A stretch of 64,000 nucleotides of DNA, taken from positions 178,744 through 242,743 of the forward strand of contig QRFJ01002124.1 of the NCBI GenBank assembly GCA_006176705.1. Reading direction: 5' to 3'. The notes below the pieces were generated by a model. It was not told where the DNA came from and ran no database searches. It saw nothing but the letters and a program-made list of their open reading frames with translations. The stretch comes from Cocos nucifera. Its lineage: Eukaryota > Streptophyta > Magnoliopsida > Arecales > Arecaceae. The translations under genes and the position numbers were made by a program. This document shows positions 47,410-60,900 of this stretch, one piece after another (position 1 is the stretch's first letter; the number at the start of each line of letters is the position of its first letter).

Positions 47410-49205
47410 TGATAATTATCATAATTTAATAAATAAAAGTATTAAAATATAATTAATTAATATTTATATTAAAGAATTGATATTTTTATTAATGTTTTGT
47501 AGGAAAGAAATCCACCAATGTGAAGAGCTCGATTTATGGATTCAAATAGATCAAATTTCATGCAAATCAAAACTAAATTAAAATTTAAATAAGAGCCATA
47601 GGTTTTAATAAAAAAATAAAATTAAAAAAATTAAATTAATTGAACTGGTCGGCTCAATCGGTCGGTCCAGTGAGAACCAACCCATGGCCCATGCGCACTC
47701 AAAACTAGAACCCGATCCGACTAACGTTGCCATGATGTCATTATCATCACGATCCACCATGGACTGAATGCCAACTTAGTGCGCGTAGATCCTTAAAGGG
47801 TCTACAAAATTTTGTCGCGGCGTATGGTAGGGTAGGGCTCAGCTGCGCCATCTAACGGGCAATACCACTTCCAAATAGGATCAAATGACTGAAAGTCATA
47901 GCCGATTTTGATCTGATTTCTCCCAGCTCCATCACGTGCGAACCGATAGCTGACAGCATAGCCAACTAAGATCAGATGGCAGAAAGCAAATCTGGCTTTA
48001 AATAGGATTTCTCAGGTGCCCTTTTGATGCGATCTGAGGGCATGGAGCACTGCTGCACGAAGATCTGACGATCCTTATCTATTTTGGCTTTGATCAGGTG
48101 ATTAGCAGTGGTTTCTGATGGATATTTGGGCCTTTGATTAAGCATCCAATAGCTAAGAAGCTTCAGAAAATTGGAATTCATTTTAAACTCCTATTTGAGC
48201 TCGAAAAGGACTCAAAAAATCCTGTTTCTTCCTCTATTTACGGACCTAATATGCTAGCAACAGGAACAGAGCCCCTTTAGGGGAAAAATAGACCTTTTTT
48301 TCTCTCTCTTCTTTCTCTTCTTCTCTCCTTCTTCTTTCTTTCTTTCTTTTTTCTTTTTTTTTATTTATCTTAGAGATTCCATGATGCCGAAAGCTATAAG
48401 TATCAACACCATGTATGGATAGAAGTCCCGTATCCAGGGGAGTAAGGGAAGTCCTTCGATCATGAGAGTTTATAATTTAAACCCTATATTTTTTTATTGA
48501 ACAATAAAATTTTTTCATCTTTTATATGTCTTTCTTATTTATATTTTAATATTAATTTTTTTATAATTTATAACTAAAAAGATAGATCATGATCGCAAAA
48601 AGATACGGTCTATACTCAAATTAGAATAAATTATAAGATTTATGCTTTAATAGTTATTTTTCTTACACTTTATGCTAAGGAGATAGATCATGATCGCAGA
48701 TAGATACTATTTATGCTCAAATTAGAATAAATTATAAGAATTAATTAAAATTATATTTATTGTTCTTTGATTGCATGATCTAAATAGTCTATATCTTTGA
48801 GATGAGTCATGATCATGTTAGATATGGTCCATGCTCGATAGAATAGGTTATGTTAAAATTAGATCGAAGAAATATATATCTTATAATATTGCATGAATCA
48901 ATTATAAACTTAAATGATTAAAGATGGAACTAAAATTCTAGACAACTTTTCTTCTTATTTTTAATTAATTTTAAAATCTTAATTAATTAAATTTTTACTT
49001 TTTTATTTTAATTTATTGAATTTAAATTAGTTCTTTTTAAGTTACTACTTTAAATTCCTACTTCACAAATCAAATTAATTTTACTTTTTTTTAATTAAAT
49101 ATAATTCAGCCTTTAATTTTTAAGAAAATCGACATCCGACTCGGTACTGTCCTACTTACTATTAAAATTAGGTCTAAATTTTATTTGATACTGTAATGAC
49201 AAGCA
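47410..49205 (+). repeat. 5' LTR
   Basis: 1,796 bp, TG…CA, colinear with the second copy at 53,093-54,879. Shared landmarks include AAGAGCTCGATTTATGG, TCTCCCAGCTCCATCA, TTTAAACTCCTATTTGAGC, a CT-rich run, GAGATTCCATGATG, and repeated words of the type ATAGATCATGATCG. By eye the copies differ at a few to ten percent of positions, mostly C/T and A/G; I did not count them. Confidence 0.85.
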
Positions 49206-49215
49206 GTTAAATTTT

Positions 49216-49233
49216 TGACATCATTACCGAGGA
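49216..49233 (+). other. Decayed primer-binding site (tRNA-Asp type)
   Basis: TGACATCATTACCGAGGA lies 10 bp inside the 5' LTR. Compared with the tRNA-Asp-type site known from Athila/Tat-related elements (TGGCGCCGTTGCCGGGGA), 12 of 18 positions agree and all six differences are G-to-A or C-to-T. Confidence 0.6.
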
Positions 49234-50279
49234 TTGTAGCATGATTGCTTTAATTAATTAATTAATTTAAAAATAATAAAAAATTTAAAAAAAAAATTAA
49301 AAAAAATTATTGCTTTTTAATTTTATCGAGTTATTATTATCTTTCATAATTGATTTCTATTTTTTATAATTTAAATTAATTTATTACTTTTTAAGACTTA
49401 ATCACTTGAATTTATTTTCTTTTACAAAACCACACAATCAAAAACTAAAAAATATATATAAAAAGATAAAATCATAAATTTTTAAAAAATCATCGACATC
49501 TCATAACACTTAATTAATTAAGAGTAACCATAAATATTAAATAAAATAAATTTTTTAACATATTTGGATATCTTGTTTGATTTTCATCGCATATTCATAA
49601 AGTACTCTAAGGGTATAACCCATTAAATAAGATAAGGTAGGAATTTGATCATCCTCTCTTAGCCCACAAACCATCATCCTTCATATTGCATAGATCTAGA
49701 TCTTAATTAAAATTAATTAGACTTGATTTCTAAGGATAATTGAGCTCATTAGGATAATAAACTATAAGAGTTGGACCAGATTAGGATTAGTCAGTTCGAC
49801 TAGTGTCTAGACAAGTGATTCAGAAACTGCATCTTGATGGAAGATGGTTACTTAATTAGTTCTATTAGCTTATCTGACTAAGATAATTGGTGTTTAAGGA
49901 AAGCAACGGCGGGACTTCCACCAATCTTACACTTATCTTATCAATTGAGTGGCTGATTCTTTACTTAAAATGCTCGAAGGTGATCTTAGTAGTTAGGAGC
50001 TATCTAGATCTAGGTTAATCCTAGGATAGAGAGTCCATGCTTATTTAACTTATTTGCTAATATAATTTAAATCTTAATTAAAATACTCTTCTGTATCATC
50101 TCTAGATTTAGGATCCTTTAGGACTCATCTTTAGAATTCTCTCTCCTCATCACTTTTCTTTAAAAATAAAATAAAATAAATAATAATTTAAGATGGATCT
50201 CGAGAGTAGAGTAGATAAACAATCCCATAAATTAGATCATCCAATAGCTAATGAAAACTCTTTCCATCCATCTCTTCTT

Positions 50280-51660
50280 CCTGCACAATAAGTTTGTGCA
50301 ATTTTTTTGAGCCCTATTTACTATGCAAGTGAATGCCCAAATCGATTTCCTCAGAATATATATGAGCAAATTTATCAAGATCAAACTCAAATGGCCTACA
50401 TGTCAGAAAATAATCCATACTTTAACACTTATAATTTAGGCTGGGGGGCTCAACTAGATTTTTTATGACAATCACAACTAGTGATTACCTCGATGTCACA
50501 AAGATCCACTTTCATGGATGCACCTTATAATATGTCCTACCTACAATATCAATCTTCTCTAAATAACAATGAGTCAATTTTTTAGGAAAGGATTCAACAA
50601 GTAGTAGATGAGTTATAATTTATCAATCAATTATTGAATAATCTAGAGAACCAAAGGCTTAACTCTTTAGAAAAAAAAGCTTAGAAATTATGATAAAATC
50701 AACTTTTGATAATTCATCTATCCTTCATAAATTCATGCAAAACACAGACCAACTTATTAATTCTAATTACCAAGCTATAAATTCAAATTTTTAAGCCATT
50801 GCCCATTTAGAAAATAGTTGGATCAGTTAATCACGACCGTTAATGAAAGTAAGTTATCTAGTTTGCCCGAGAATGATCATGAGGGACCATACATGACTAA
50901 AAATTTTAATATTCCTATAACTTTTTCTGAACAATCACATACAACTCTCGAAAAAGAAAGGGTCATGAAATAATCTAGCAAAATTGAAAAGATCCTCTTA
51001 GATCATATTACTGAGGTAGCAAAATATTGAATGGATCAAGAATCATGGGATAAACCAATTTCATCACCTTACTCATATATGGACCTATTCCCAAGTACCT
51101 TAGAATCATCTAATCCTTTTAACGGGAATGGACAAACTGATGAGATGATGGATCTTTCAAAGACTTCTCAAGAATTATAAGAGAACAACATAATAGAGAA
51201 AGCATCACCCATAATTATTCTCCAAGATTCGATGAATTCTTGTTTGACTCATTATGAGGTGGATGATTTTGATGACTATGGATTTAATACAGAAGTAAAG
51301 GAACAAGTAGCTAGATACATCATATCCTAAAATCATCCCAATATAGATTAAAAAACTTAAGCCACCTTCTAGCCCACCAATAGCTCTCTTGTTAGAACTA
51401 CCAACTGATATAGAATTAAAACCACTTTCTGACATATCTACAGACACACTACCAATGATACCTAATCTGGAAGATCAACTTATAGATGTTCTAAAAGCAC
51501 ATAAAGAAGCTGTTGGAGGGAATATAACTAAAATAAGGGATAACAATTTTATGAATGATTGTTCTATATTTGGCACTACTTTTGAGGATTGTCTTCAAAA
51601 TTTATCTACAATATTAAAATGATGTATGAAGACTAATTTAAAATTAATTTAAAAAAATAT
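50280..51660 (+). pseudogene. gag-pol remnants of the LTR retrotransposon
   Basis: Near 50,310-50,470 broken frames give SECPNRFPQNIYEQIYQ and NNPYFNTYNLGWG, matching the zinc-knuckle-to-linker part of Athila/Tat gag (CP… then NPYSNTYNPGWRNHPNF in intact relatives). At 51,389-51,622 a frame gives IELKPLSDIS, LIDVLKAHKEAVG and FGTTFEDCLQNLSTILK. The first two match the segment just upstream of reverse transcriptase, and the last matches the RT region normally followed by RCEETNLVLNWEKC. The core RT motifs that belong between them are absent, so most of RT is deleted. No integrase was seen. Non-functional. Confidence 0.7.
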
Positions 51661-51768
51661 CATACCTTAGATCAGGAAGAGTTGATACCTAGATATATTA
51701 GACCTAAAAAGGAGATTATGGAAGATCAAGCTATGGTTGAAGAAATTCTTAAACCATAACTCCTGATT

Positions 51769-53092
51769 TTGGCCCATCAAATACAATCCCTTCTTGATCA
51801 TCCTAAAAACTATAATAATTTTAAACTTTGGAATAGCATGCTTGCTCCATATACTTTATTGATTAGGGCTAAATCTAACCATCAAAAAGTATTCCATAAA
51901 TATTTTATTGCCATGATGACAAGGCCTCCTGATTGGCCTTATCTTTTTGGAACTTTAAAGGATACACTAAAATTGATAATAGCTAAAACTCCTTCTTAGG
52001 ATCCTGTTGAAGATGTTAAACTTAGCGCTTACTGAAAGACAATCTAGATTTTTGCATTTAATATTTTTTTAGTTTACTTTTTTTTTAGGATTAAGTTGGG
52101 GGGAGAACTACAAACTTATACTAGACGAAGAATAATTAAAACCCAGGTCAAGATCAGAATTAAATTAAATCAGGTAAACTCTTTTCTTATTAATTTTATC
52201 ATTTATCACACTCTATTTTCTTTCTTCTATTGAGGATAATAGAAACTAACTTGGGAGGAAGGATAAATAAAAAATCCTCAAGTATGGTAATAATTAGTCC
52301 TATGTACCTGATTTCGTATCGATTTGAAGTTTTCAGATATTTTAATCAATAATTAATTAATGGTCTAGAAAATTTTTGAAATATTAAGGATCAAATTATT
52401 AAGAAAATTCTATAAATGATTAGGTTTAGAATAGAATAAATTTTTGAGTAATTCTAAAATCTTTTTTCTACTTATATTCAATAAAAAATCTATTTTATAT
52501 GTGTATGAGTGAGAAAAAAAAATTGATGCAAAAAAAAATAAAGAGAGAAATAAAAAGTAAATTCTAAATATTGATTTTTCATCGAGTAACCGGATTCCGT
52601 TGCCTAAGTAAGCAATATTAATCACATCAAAAAAGTGGGCAATATGAAGAAGCTTGCTATACAGTTAGTTTTAAGCTGTAGCCTATTTAACTTGAGTCAA
52701 TAAGCACTAGGGGTAGTGTTCTACACCTAATGCCCTAAAGCTAACTGGTTTGGGAGTCATTGGTCTAAAACTCGCTACAAGAATCAAATAGAAAGCTTAA
52801 GATATTAAAACATTGCACTAGCTGTAAAAAAAAAAAATTAATTCATACTAAAAATAAAGAATTTAAAGAATAAAGATGAAAAATTGATCAAAAAAAAGTT
52901 CTTAAATTTTATGTTCTTCACTTAACCACTACTTGGGATAGAATTAATAATTCAATGACGTATCTATTAAATCTCTAATCAGATATCAACTAACTTTAGA
53001 ATGATCTGAAGAAATTTTCATATCTTATCGAGTCGGTACATACTTCTATTTTTTTTTTACTCGAGAACGAGTAAAACTCAAGTTAGAAGATG
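51769..53092 (+). other. 3' internal region of the LTR element, unidentified
   Basis: A 76-residue open frame at 51,769-51,999 (with SLLDHPKNYNNFKLW and MMTRPPDWPYLFGTLKD) has no family I recognise. The remainder is AT-rich, carries two G-rich lines (52,092-52,107 and 52,250-52,262), and leads into the right LTR. Many defective Tat-type elements carry non-coding sequence here. Confidence 0.4.
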
Positions 53093-54879
53093 TGATAATT
53101 ATCATAATTTAATAAATAAAATATTAAAATATATTAATTAATATTTATTTTAAAAATTAATACTTTTATTAATGTTTTGCAAAAAAACCAACCAATGCAA
53201 AAAGCTCGATTTATGGGTTCAAATGGATCAAATTTCATGTGAATTAGAGCTAAATTAAAATTTAAATGGGAGCCATAGGTTTTAATAAAAAAGATAAAAA
53301 AAATTAAATTAACTAAATTGGTCGGCTCAAATGACCAGTCCAGTGAGAACCAGCTCGCGACCCATGCATGCTCATAACCAGAACTCGGCTCGATTGATGT
53401 CGGCATGACGTCATTATCATCGCAATCCACCATGGATCGAACGCCAGCTCAATGCACTTAGACCCTTAAAGGGTCTAAAGAATTTTATCGCGACGTATGG
53501 CAGGGCGAGGCTCGGCTACGCCATCCGACAAGCAATACCGCTTCTAGATAGGATCGAATGACTGAAAGTCATATTCGATTTTGATCTGATTTCTCCCAGC
53601 TCCATCATGCACGAACTAATGGCTGACAACATAGCCGACTGAGATCGGATGACGGAAAGTGAATCCAACTTTAAATAGGATTTCTTAGGTGCCCTTTTGA
53701 TGTGATCTAACGGCATGGAGCGCTGCCATATGAAGATCTAATGGTCTTTATCTATTTTGGCTTTGATAAGTTGATTGGCAACATTTTTTGATGTTTTGGG
53801 CCTTTGATCAAACATCCAATGGCCAAGAAGCTTCAAGAAATTGGAATTCATTTTAAACTCCTATTTGAGCTCAGAAAGAACTCAAAAAGCCCTATTTCTT
53901 CCTCTATTTAAGGGCCTAATATGCAAGCAATGAGAACAAAGCCCCTTTGGAGGAAAAATAGACCTCTTTTCTCTCTCTCTCCTTTCTCTTCTTTTCTCTT
54001 TCTTCTTTCTTTCTTTTTTCTTTTTTTTTCTTTTTTTTTTATTTATCTGAGAGATTCCATGATGTCGAAAGCTACAAGCATCAATACTATGTACGGCTAG
54101 AAGTCCCGTGTCTAGGAAAGTAAGGAAAGTCCTTCGATTATTAAAGTTTGTAATTTAAATCTTGTATTTCTTTTTATTGGACGATAAAATTTTTTCATCT
54201 TTTACATGTCTTTCTTATTTATATTTTAATAATAATTTTTTTATAATTTATAACTAAAAAAATAGATCATGATCATAGAAAGATATGGTCTGTACTTAAA
54301 CTAGAATAAATTATAAGATTTATGCTTTAATAGTTATTTTTCTTGCACTTTATGCTAAGAAGATAGATCGTGATTGTAGATAGATACGATCTATGCTCAA
54401 ATTAGAATAAATTATAAGAATTAATCAAAATTTTATTTATTATTTTTTGATTGCATGATCTAAATAGTCTATGTCTTTGAGATGGATCATGATCATATTA
54501 GATATAGTCTATGCTTAGTAGAATAGGTTATGTTAGAATTAGATCAAAAAAACATATATTTCATAAGATTACACGAATCAATTATAAACTTAAATGATGA
54601 AAGATGGAACTAAACCCTAGACAACTTTCCTTCTTATTTTTAATTAATTTTAAAATCTTAATTAATTAAATTTCTATTTTTTTATTTTAATTTACTAAAT
54701 TTAAATTAGTTTTTTTTTAAATTACTATTTTAAATTTTTACTTCATAAATTAAATTAATTTTTTTTAATTGAACTCAACTCAATCTTCAATCTTCGAGAA
54801 AATCGACACCCAATTCACCATTATCCTACTTAATATTAAAATCAAATCTAAATTTTATTTGATACTGTAGCAACAAGCA
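53093..54879 (+). repeat. 3' LTR
   Basis: 1,787 bp, colinear with the 5' LTR; same TGATAATTATCA start and CAAGCA end. It begins directly after AGTTAGAAGATG. Confidence 0.85.
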
Positions 54880-55940
54880 GTCATATCATTAGAGTGTCAT
54901 CATAAAAGATCATCTCGATCTAATAGTCCTAGCTACATCGATCAATAAAATTTAATTTCGATGATCACAAACAATGATATGATGATCTAATAGATGGAGA
55001 CCATCAGTGGATCCAAAAATTTATAATGATGATCTTGGTATCGTTTGTAGCATATTATCAAAGTTTTACTTTAATCAGATATCGTTATTATGATCAATTT
55101 AGTATGAGATTATTTCAATCGTTAAATGAGAAACAAGTAATCAAAAGGTCAAACGGCATTCGATTATGAAATAATTTTTTAGTTAAATGATCTTAGCTAT
55201 AATTTAATCATTTTATATGATGATGATCATAAAATCTAAATTATTTTTATATGAACTATTCATATTAAGCAAATCTTGCAAAAGCATAAGTATAATTATT
55301 AAAGGAGTTTAAGAATGAATATCGAACGACGTATAGTTTTGGATAGTTCTTAGATCTATGATTTAAATTTTATGATTATCATCATAAAAATAATTAAAAT
55401 AGTAGTTAAGATCATTTATCTAAAAAATTATCTCATAATCGAACATCGTCTGGTCCTTTGATCATTTATTTTTCATTTAACGATCCAAATCATCCTATAC
55501 TAAATTGACCATGATAATGATATCTGATTGAAATAAAATTTTAATAATATAATATAAATAATATCGAAATCATCATTATAAGTTTTTGGATCAATTGATG
55601 ATTTTTATCTATTAGATCATCATGCGATCGTTCGTGGCCGTCGAAATCAAATTTTATCGATTGACATAGCTAGGGCTATTGGATTGAGGCGATCTTTTGT
55701 GATGATACTTTAATGATAATTACTTAGATAATGAACGGTAAAGATAAACTTCAAATTCTAAAATTATATCATATTTAAAAAAAATATGAAAATTTCATAT
55801 TTGCATCTATAGCAGTGGTTGGCAAAAATTGCTGCTATAGGCCTATTGCAGCGATTGTTAACCGCTGCTATAGGATATATAGAAGCAGTTTCCAACAAGA
55901 CCTATAGCAGTGATTTTGAAAATAGCTTCCATAGGTCCGG
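54880..55940. repeat. Large palindrome in CACTA B (right arm and inner left arm)
   Basis: The sequence from about 54,893 to 55,255 is the reverse complement, with scattered substitutions, of about 55,345-55,712. For example GATGATCTAATAGAT near 54,971 pairs with ATCTATTAGATCATC near 55,606, and CAGATATCGTTATTATGATCAATTTAG near 55,076 pairs with the region near 55,500. The right arm continues outward to 55,940 with inverted subterminal repeats. The matching outer left arm is not adjacent but at 47,210-47,409, on the far side of the LTR element (shared TTTACCGTTCATTATC). So one arm was split by the retroelement. The loop is about 90 bp. Confidence 0.8.
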
Positions 55941-55949
55941 CATAACTTT

Positions 55950-56460
55950 TTCCTCCATATCGATCTTTTCATCTTTTCGGCCTCCACTCTCTCTCTCCCT
56001 CTTTACCCGAGCCCTAACTATCCTCCCCACCGCCGACCCATCCCTCTGCCGACCTACCCTATCACCGGCAGCCTCCCCACCCGCCTCCCTCTATCTCTCT
56101 TTCTTTCTTCTCGCCTTGGCCCTAGCTACCATCCCATGCTGGCTTGCTCGTCACCGCCCCCTCCCTCAGTCCCGCCATTGGCTTCGACTTCCTTGATCCC
56201 TCCCTTGGCTCCCTCTGACTTTGGCTTCCTCGATTCTCTCCCCCCCTCAGCCCCACATCGGCTTCCTCCCTTTGCCACTACCTACTCCCTTAGCCCCGGC
56301 ACCTCCTTCCCTCTAGCGTCGCCACGGGCCCTGCCTCCCATGGTTCCAACCCTCCATCGGCCTGTCTCACCGCCAGCTTGCCTCGTCGGTGGCCCTACCT
56401 CCCTCGATCCTGGCCCTGTGCCTCATCCTGTTGTTGGCCACCTCTATCGATATCCTTTAG
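55950..56460 (+). repeat. Pyrimidine-rich block in CACTA B
   Basis: About 500 bp of CCCTCC/CCTCGAT-type sequence following the inverted subterminal repeats. Frames such as the one at 55,819-56,196 read through from repeats into this block and are Pro/Ser/Leu-rich without domain features, so I do not call a gene. Confidence 0.55.
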
Positions 56461-57985
56461 CCTCGCTATTTTTATTATTTTTTATTAATTTTTTTATTAA
56501 TTTATATTCTTTAAATTTTTATTAATTACCTCTCTAAGTACATATATATTATATGACTTAGATTGCTAGCATATTAATGTGATTTTTTATGCTTAACGAA
56601 TATAATATTAAATTTATTATATTATTCATAAATTATTTATTATTATATTCATAAATTAAAGTACATTCATAACTTAATATTATATTTAATTTATTAAATT
56701 TAATATTATTCATAAATTATTTATTATTTTATATTTACAAATTAAAATATATTCATAACTTAATATTATATCTTAAATTATTGAATTTAATATTAATAAA
56801 AATATTATATACATTATTTTTTTATTTTATTATTTTTTATAATATTTTTTTTAAAAAAAAAATTATAAAGAGGCTATAATGATTTCTGATGGAAAATGGT
56901 TAATTCTTAGTATGATTTTAATGATATGAGTTTTCTTATTTTTTTCTTCTTCTATAAATATTTTAATAATTTTAAATAGTAAGACGATCTTGGATGGCCA
57001 GTGACTGTTTAGCAAATAACCGTTTGCAGTCGATTTGATTTAGTTGTAGCAGATATAGAAAGTACATTATAATGCATGATTAAATGATGAATCTGAGCCT
57101 CTTTTTTATTTTTATTTATTTTTATTTTTTTTAATTTTTTTAATATTTAAGATAAGTTCTATCATGACTAACATAAGGAGTACTCCTTAATGCTTTTGAG
57201 ATGATATATAATGGGAATGTTAGAGACATAGGTTTTTCTTAACCTTGGATGGTAGATAGAAAGTGAAATTATTTATTGCTAAAAGAACCCTCACCCCCAC
57301 TAGTAGGTTTTGGGTTGTGCCCACGGCCACGGTACATGCCGACCGCTAAAAGAGCCCTCGCCACTAATAGAAAGTGAAATTATAATATATTGCTTCTTTT
57401 TAATTATTTATGAAAGTAATTTATGTCGTAGAATTTATTGCATTACATTTTTTAGGTTACTGTTTATATTTTGTTACTTTTATTTATTATATTATATAAT
57501 GATAGATCCATCAATTGATTAGTATATATAATCTTCGATATCCATACATTTATATATTTTTTGTATGGATGAAAGAATTATGTACAATGATCAATTGATT
57601 ATCTAATTTAGATAGTTTAAAAATTATAAATAATTTTATAAATAATTATAGTAATTAAATAGTATGCTGAGTATTTCAAAAAAAATTTTGGATAGCATTT
57701 TTCTTTTGTTCTTCCTACATGGGAGAACTAAGAAGAAATGCTGCCAAAATTTCTTTCGATCTCTATTGCATATCATTTGATTATTGGAATAAATCTATAG
57801 AATTAATGCAATTTTTGAATTGGATAGGATCTATTTTTTTCTATTAGTTGATTATAGGATGCATTTAATTAGATGTATATGAAAATGATATTTAATGTCA
57901 GTTATGGCTTATGAGTTGTTTACAATACATTGGTATATAATTTAAGTTTCACACATGATTTAATTATAATATCATTATTTTTAAA
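56461..57985. other. AT-rich spacer upstream of the TNP2 remnant
   Basis: Mostly A/T with ATTATT words; no coding sequence recognised. It may hold the transposase promoter, but I see no convincing single TATA box in such AT-rich sequence. Confidence 0.5.
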
Positions 57986-60900
57986 ATAGATAAGAAGTGG
58001 ATAAAATTTAGTAGGCTCTCACTAAAATATGAGACTGGACTTCAAAAATTTCTTGATTTTGCTATAGAAAAATTTGAAAACTATGGACTTATCCAATGTC
58101 CTTGTAAAAAATATATAGATGGGCCATGGCTACCTCATTAAGATGTAAATGATTACCTCACTATTTATGGCTTTAAAGTCGGTTATGAAATTTGTTGGGA
58201 TTAACATGGTGAGGGTAGACTGCAAGAAGGCGATCAATATGATGGAAGATTGAACCAAATAGTTTATGATATTTTTTCGTTTGTTGGCCATAATAATGGT
58301 GCATCTACATCCATGTCTGATCCTGTGATTGGTGGAATGACAAATAATGAGGATGTGAAGAAGGTCCGTAAGTTGATAGAGGATGCTAATATTTCGTTGT
58401 ATCTTGATTATGAAAAGATGGCAAAGCTGGAGTTTTTAATCTAATTGTATCATGCAAAATGCTCCAATGGATTCATTAATAATGAAGTGAACTGCATATT
58501 AGAATTTTTGGAGGACATTTTTCTGAATGATGCATAAATTTTGAAGAATAATTATGAGACATCAAAGATTATTGAACACTTGGACTTTACTTACACTAAG
58601 ATACATACATGTCTCAATGATTGCATGTTCTATTGAAAGAAAGATGTCAACCAAAATGAGTGCATGAGGTGCGATGTATCAAGATAAAAATAGAATAAAG
58701 ATGGCACATCGATTCGTGTACCTCAAAAATTGATGTGGCACTTTTTTTGATTTTGAGACTATAAATATTATTTATGTCGGCAAGAATATCGAAGAACATG
58801 AGATGGCATAAAGAGGACCAAACAAAATATGATGTATTGAGGCATCCAGCTAATGGAGTGGCATGATAGAAGTTTAATGAAATACATTCCGACTTCGGAT
58901 AAGAGATACATATATAATGTGAGGTTGGACTTATCGTGCGATAGTTTCAACTTGTTCAAGCACATGAATACCGTCCACAGTATATGGCCAGTGTTTATTT
59001 ATATTACAACCTTCCATCATGGATCTTTAAGAAAAAAATCTTTACTTTCATGATCGTGCTCATCCCTGGATTGATGGAAGTAGGTAATGATATTGATGTC
59101 TATCTGCAGTCTCTTATTGCTGAGCTGAAATAGTTATGGAGTATTCAAGATGTTCTAACTTTTGATGCTTTGATGAATGAATTATTTTTCATGCGTGCAA
59201 TGTTTCTATGGACAATAAATGACTTTCTAGCTTGTGCCCTAATGTCAGGTTGAAGCACAAAAGGTGAGCTAGTATATCCAATTTATAAAAAAATATCTGA
59301 TCTAAAAGGTTGACACATTGAAGGAGCTTTGGCTTTATGGGGTATCGATATTTTCTTCATCAAAACCATCCATACAGAAGAGACGCACGCTCCTTCGATG
59401 GCACTGTTGAAGAAGGTGAGGCTCCTAGTCGGATATCTGAGAGTGAGGTATTAAGAGAGTTGGATGGTCTCAATGTTGAATTTGAGAAAGATGATCCGAT
59501 TGATGATAAAAAGAGGAAGCATCGATCAAAGAAAGATGACACATACTTTAATTGAAGAAAAAAGAGTATCCTTTTTTACTTTCTATATTGAGAGATAAAC
59601 TTATTGCACCACTGCTTAGATGTAATACATATTGAAAAGAATATGTACGAGCTCCTATTGACAATAATCTTGAACATCAAGGATAAGACTAAGGATGACT
59701 TGAATTTTTTATTTGACTTGAAAGAATAGGATATTAAAAGATCACTTCATTCGGAGTTGGTAGGAGAAGAACAATGGAGGCTTTCTTATGCATGCTATGT
59801 TATGAATACCTCAGAACGGTCCATATTTTTTCGTGTATTAGAGAACGTAAAGATTTCAAATGAATACTTAAGCAATATATCAAAGTATGTGAATAATAAG
59901 GATGTCAAACTTGGAAGATTAAAAACTCATAATTATCATATGTTGATGTAGGAGTTGATCCCAATAGTTATTTATTGCGTGTTGCTAAAAAATATCAGAA
60001 TGACTGTTATTCATTTTTGCAACTTCTACAGAGATATTTATGCAAAGAGATTACTTCAGAAAGATGTGAAAAAAATGAAGATAAGAATGGTGACTATATT
60101 ATATGATTTAGAAAAAATATTTTCATCATCATTTTTCATAGTTATGATGCATATCACTATGCACCTTGCGGAAAAAATTATATTTAGAGATCCAATGTTC
60201 TGTCGATGGATGTACCCCATCGAGAGGAATATTCAAACGTTAAAATCTTATGTAAGGAATATGAATCACTCAGAGGGATCCATAGCAGAAGGTTATTTGG
60301 GTCAAGAGTGTATGAATTTTTATATATATACTTAAACAAGCTTGAGACTCATCATTACCGATCAATGAAAAATCAAGATGATCAGTATAAGCCAATTGAG
60401 CCTGTATTTGAGTCCATTTCACAGTCAGATGGATTTTCTACTTCATACAACCTCACTGATTTGAGCATTGAGGTAAGAAAAAAGGTGCACCGCTATGTAC
60501 TCTTCAATTATGATGTCATTGAGCCATATATAAGGTGAGACACTTAGCTTTATTTATTTCATAGTATTTAGAAAAAAATATCTAATGACATCTAAATTTA
60601 TTTTTTGTGCATGTAGTAAATATAAAAAGATCATAAGAGTAAAATACAACATTCTAAGTATGTGGAAAAAAGAAAAAATGCATGATAAAATTTTTTTGAA
60701 TGATTCAAACATCATGTAAGTGATTACATATTCTCCATGCATGCAGCTTATTTGAACATATTTACTAATTAGGTGTCATCTCCTTAATTAGGTATGGAGA
60801 TTATCAATCGATGATGTGAGTCCTGAAGTACGTGCTCTTTCAATGAGCCCTAACCATACCATGCATGAGTATAAATAGCTTGTCATTAATGATTATAGAT

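Larger units (their letters stand above)
47410..54879 (+). mobile_element. Ty3/gypsy LTR retrotransposon (Athila/Tat-like), defective
   Basis: Two direct repeats of about 1.79 kb, each starting TGATAATTATCA and ending CAAGCA, enclose 3.9 kb. Just inside the left repeat is a tRNA-Asp-type primer site (listed). Before the right repeat is purine-rich AAGTTAGAAGATG, and a PPT-like TTAAGTTGGGGGGAGA occurs at 52,092-52,107. The internal part keeps scraps of gag and pol only, far too short for replication. It lies inside the left arm of a palindrome of CACTA B. I could not find a matching 5-bp target duplication (TAACA before, GTCAT after), so flank decay or rearrangement is possible. Confidence 0.82.

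Noticed and set aside
47410..54879. A 5-bp target duplication for the LTR element
   Set aside because: The flanking TAACA and GTCAT do not match; shifting the borders by one base does not help.
55819..56525. Two overlapping 125-129 codon frames
   Set aside because: They run from subterminal repeats into the CT-rich block; low complexity, no domain.
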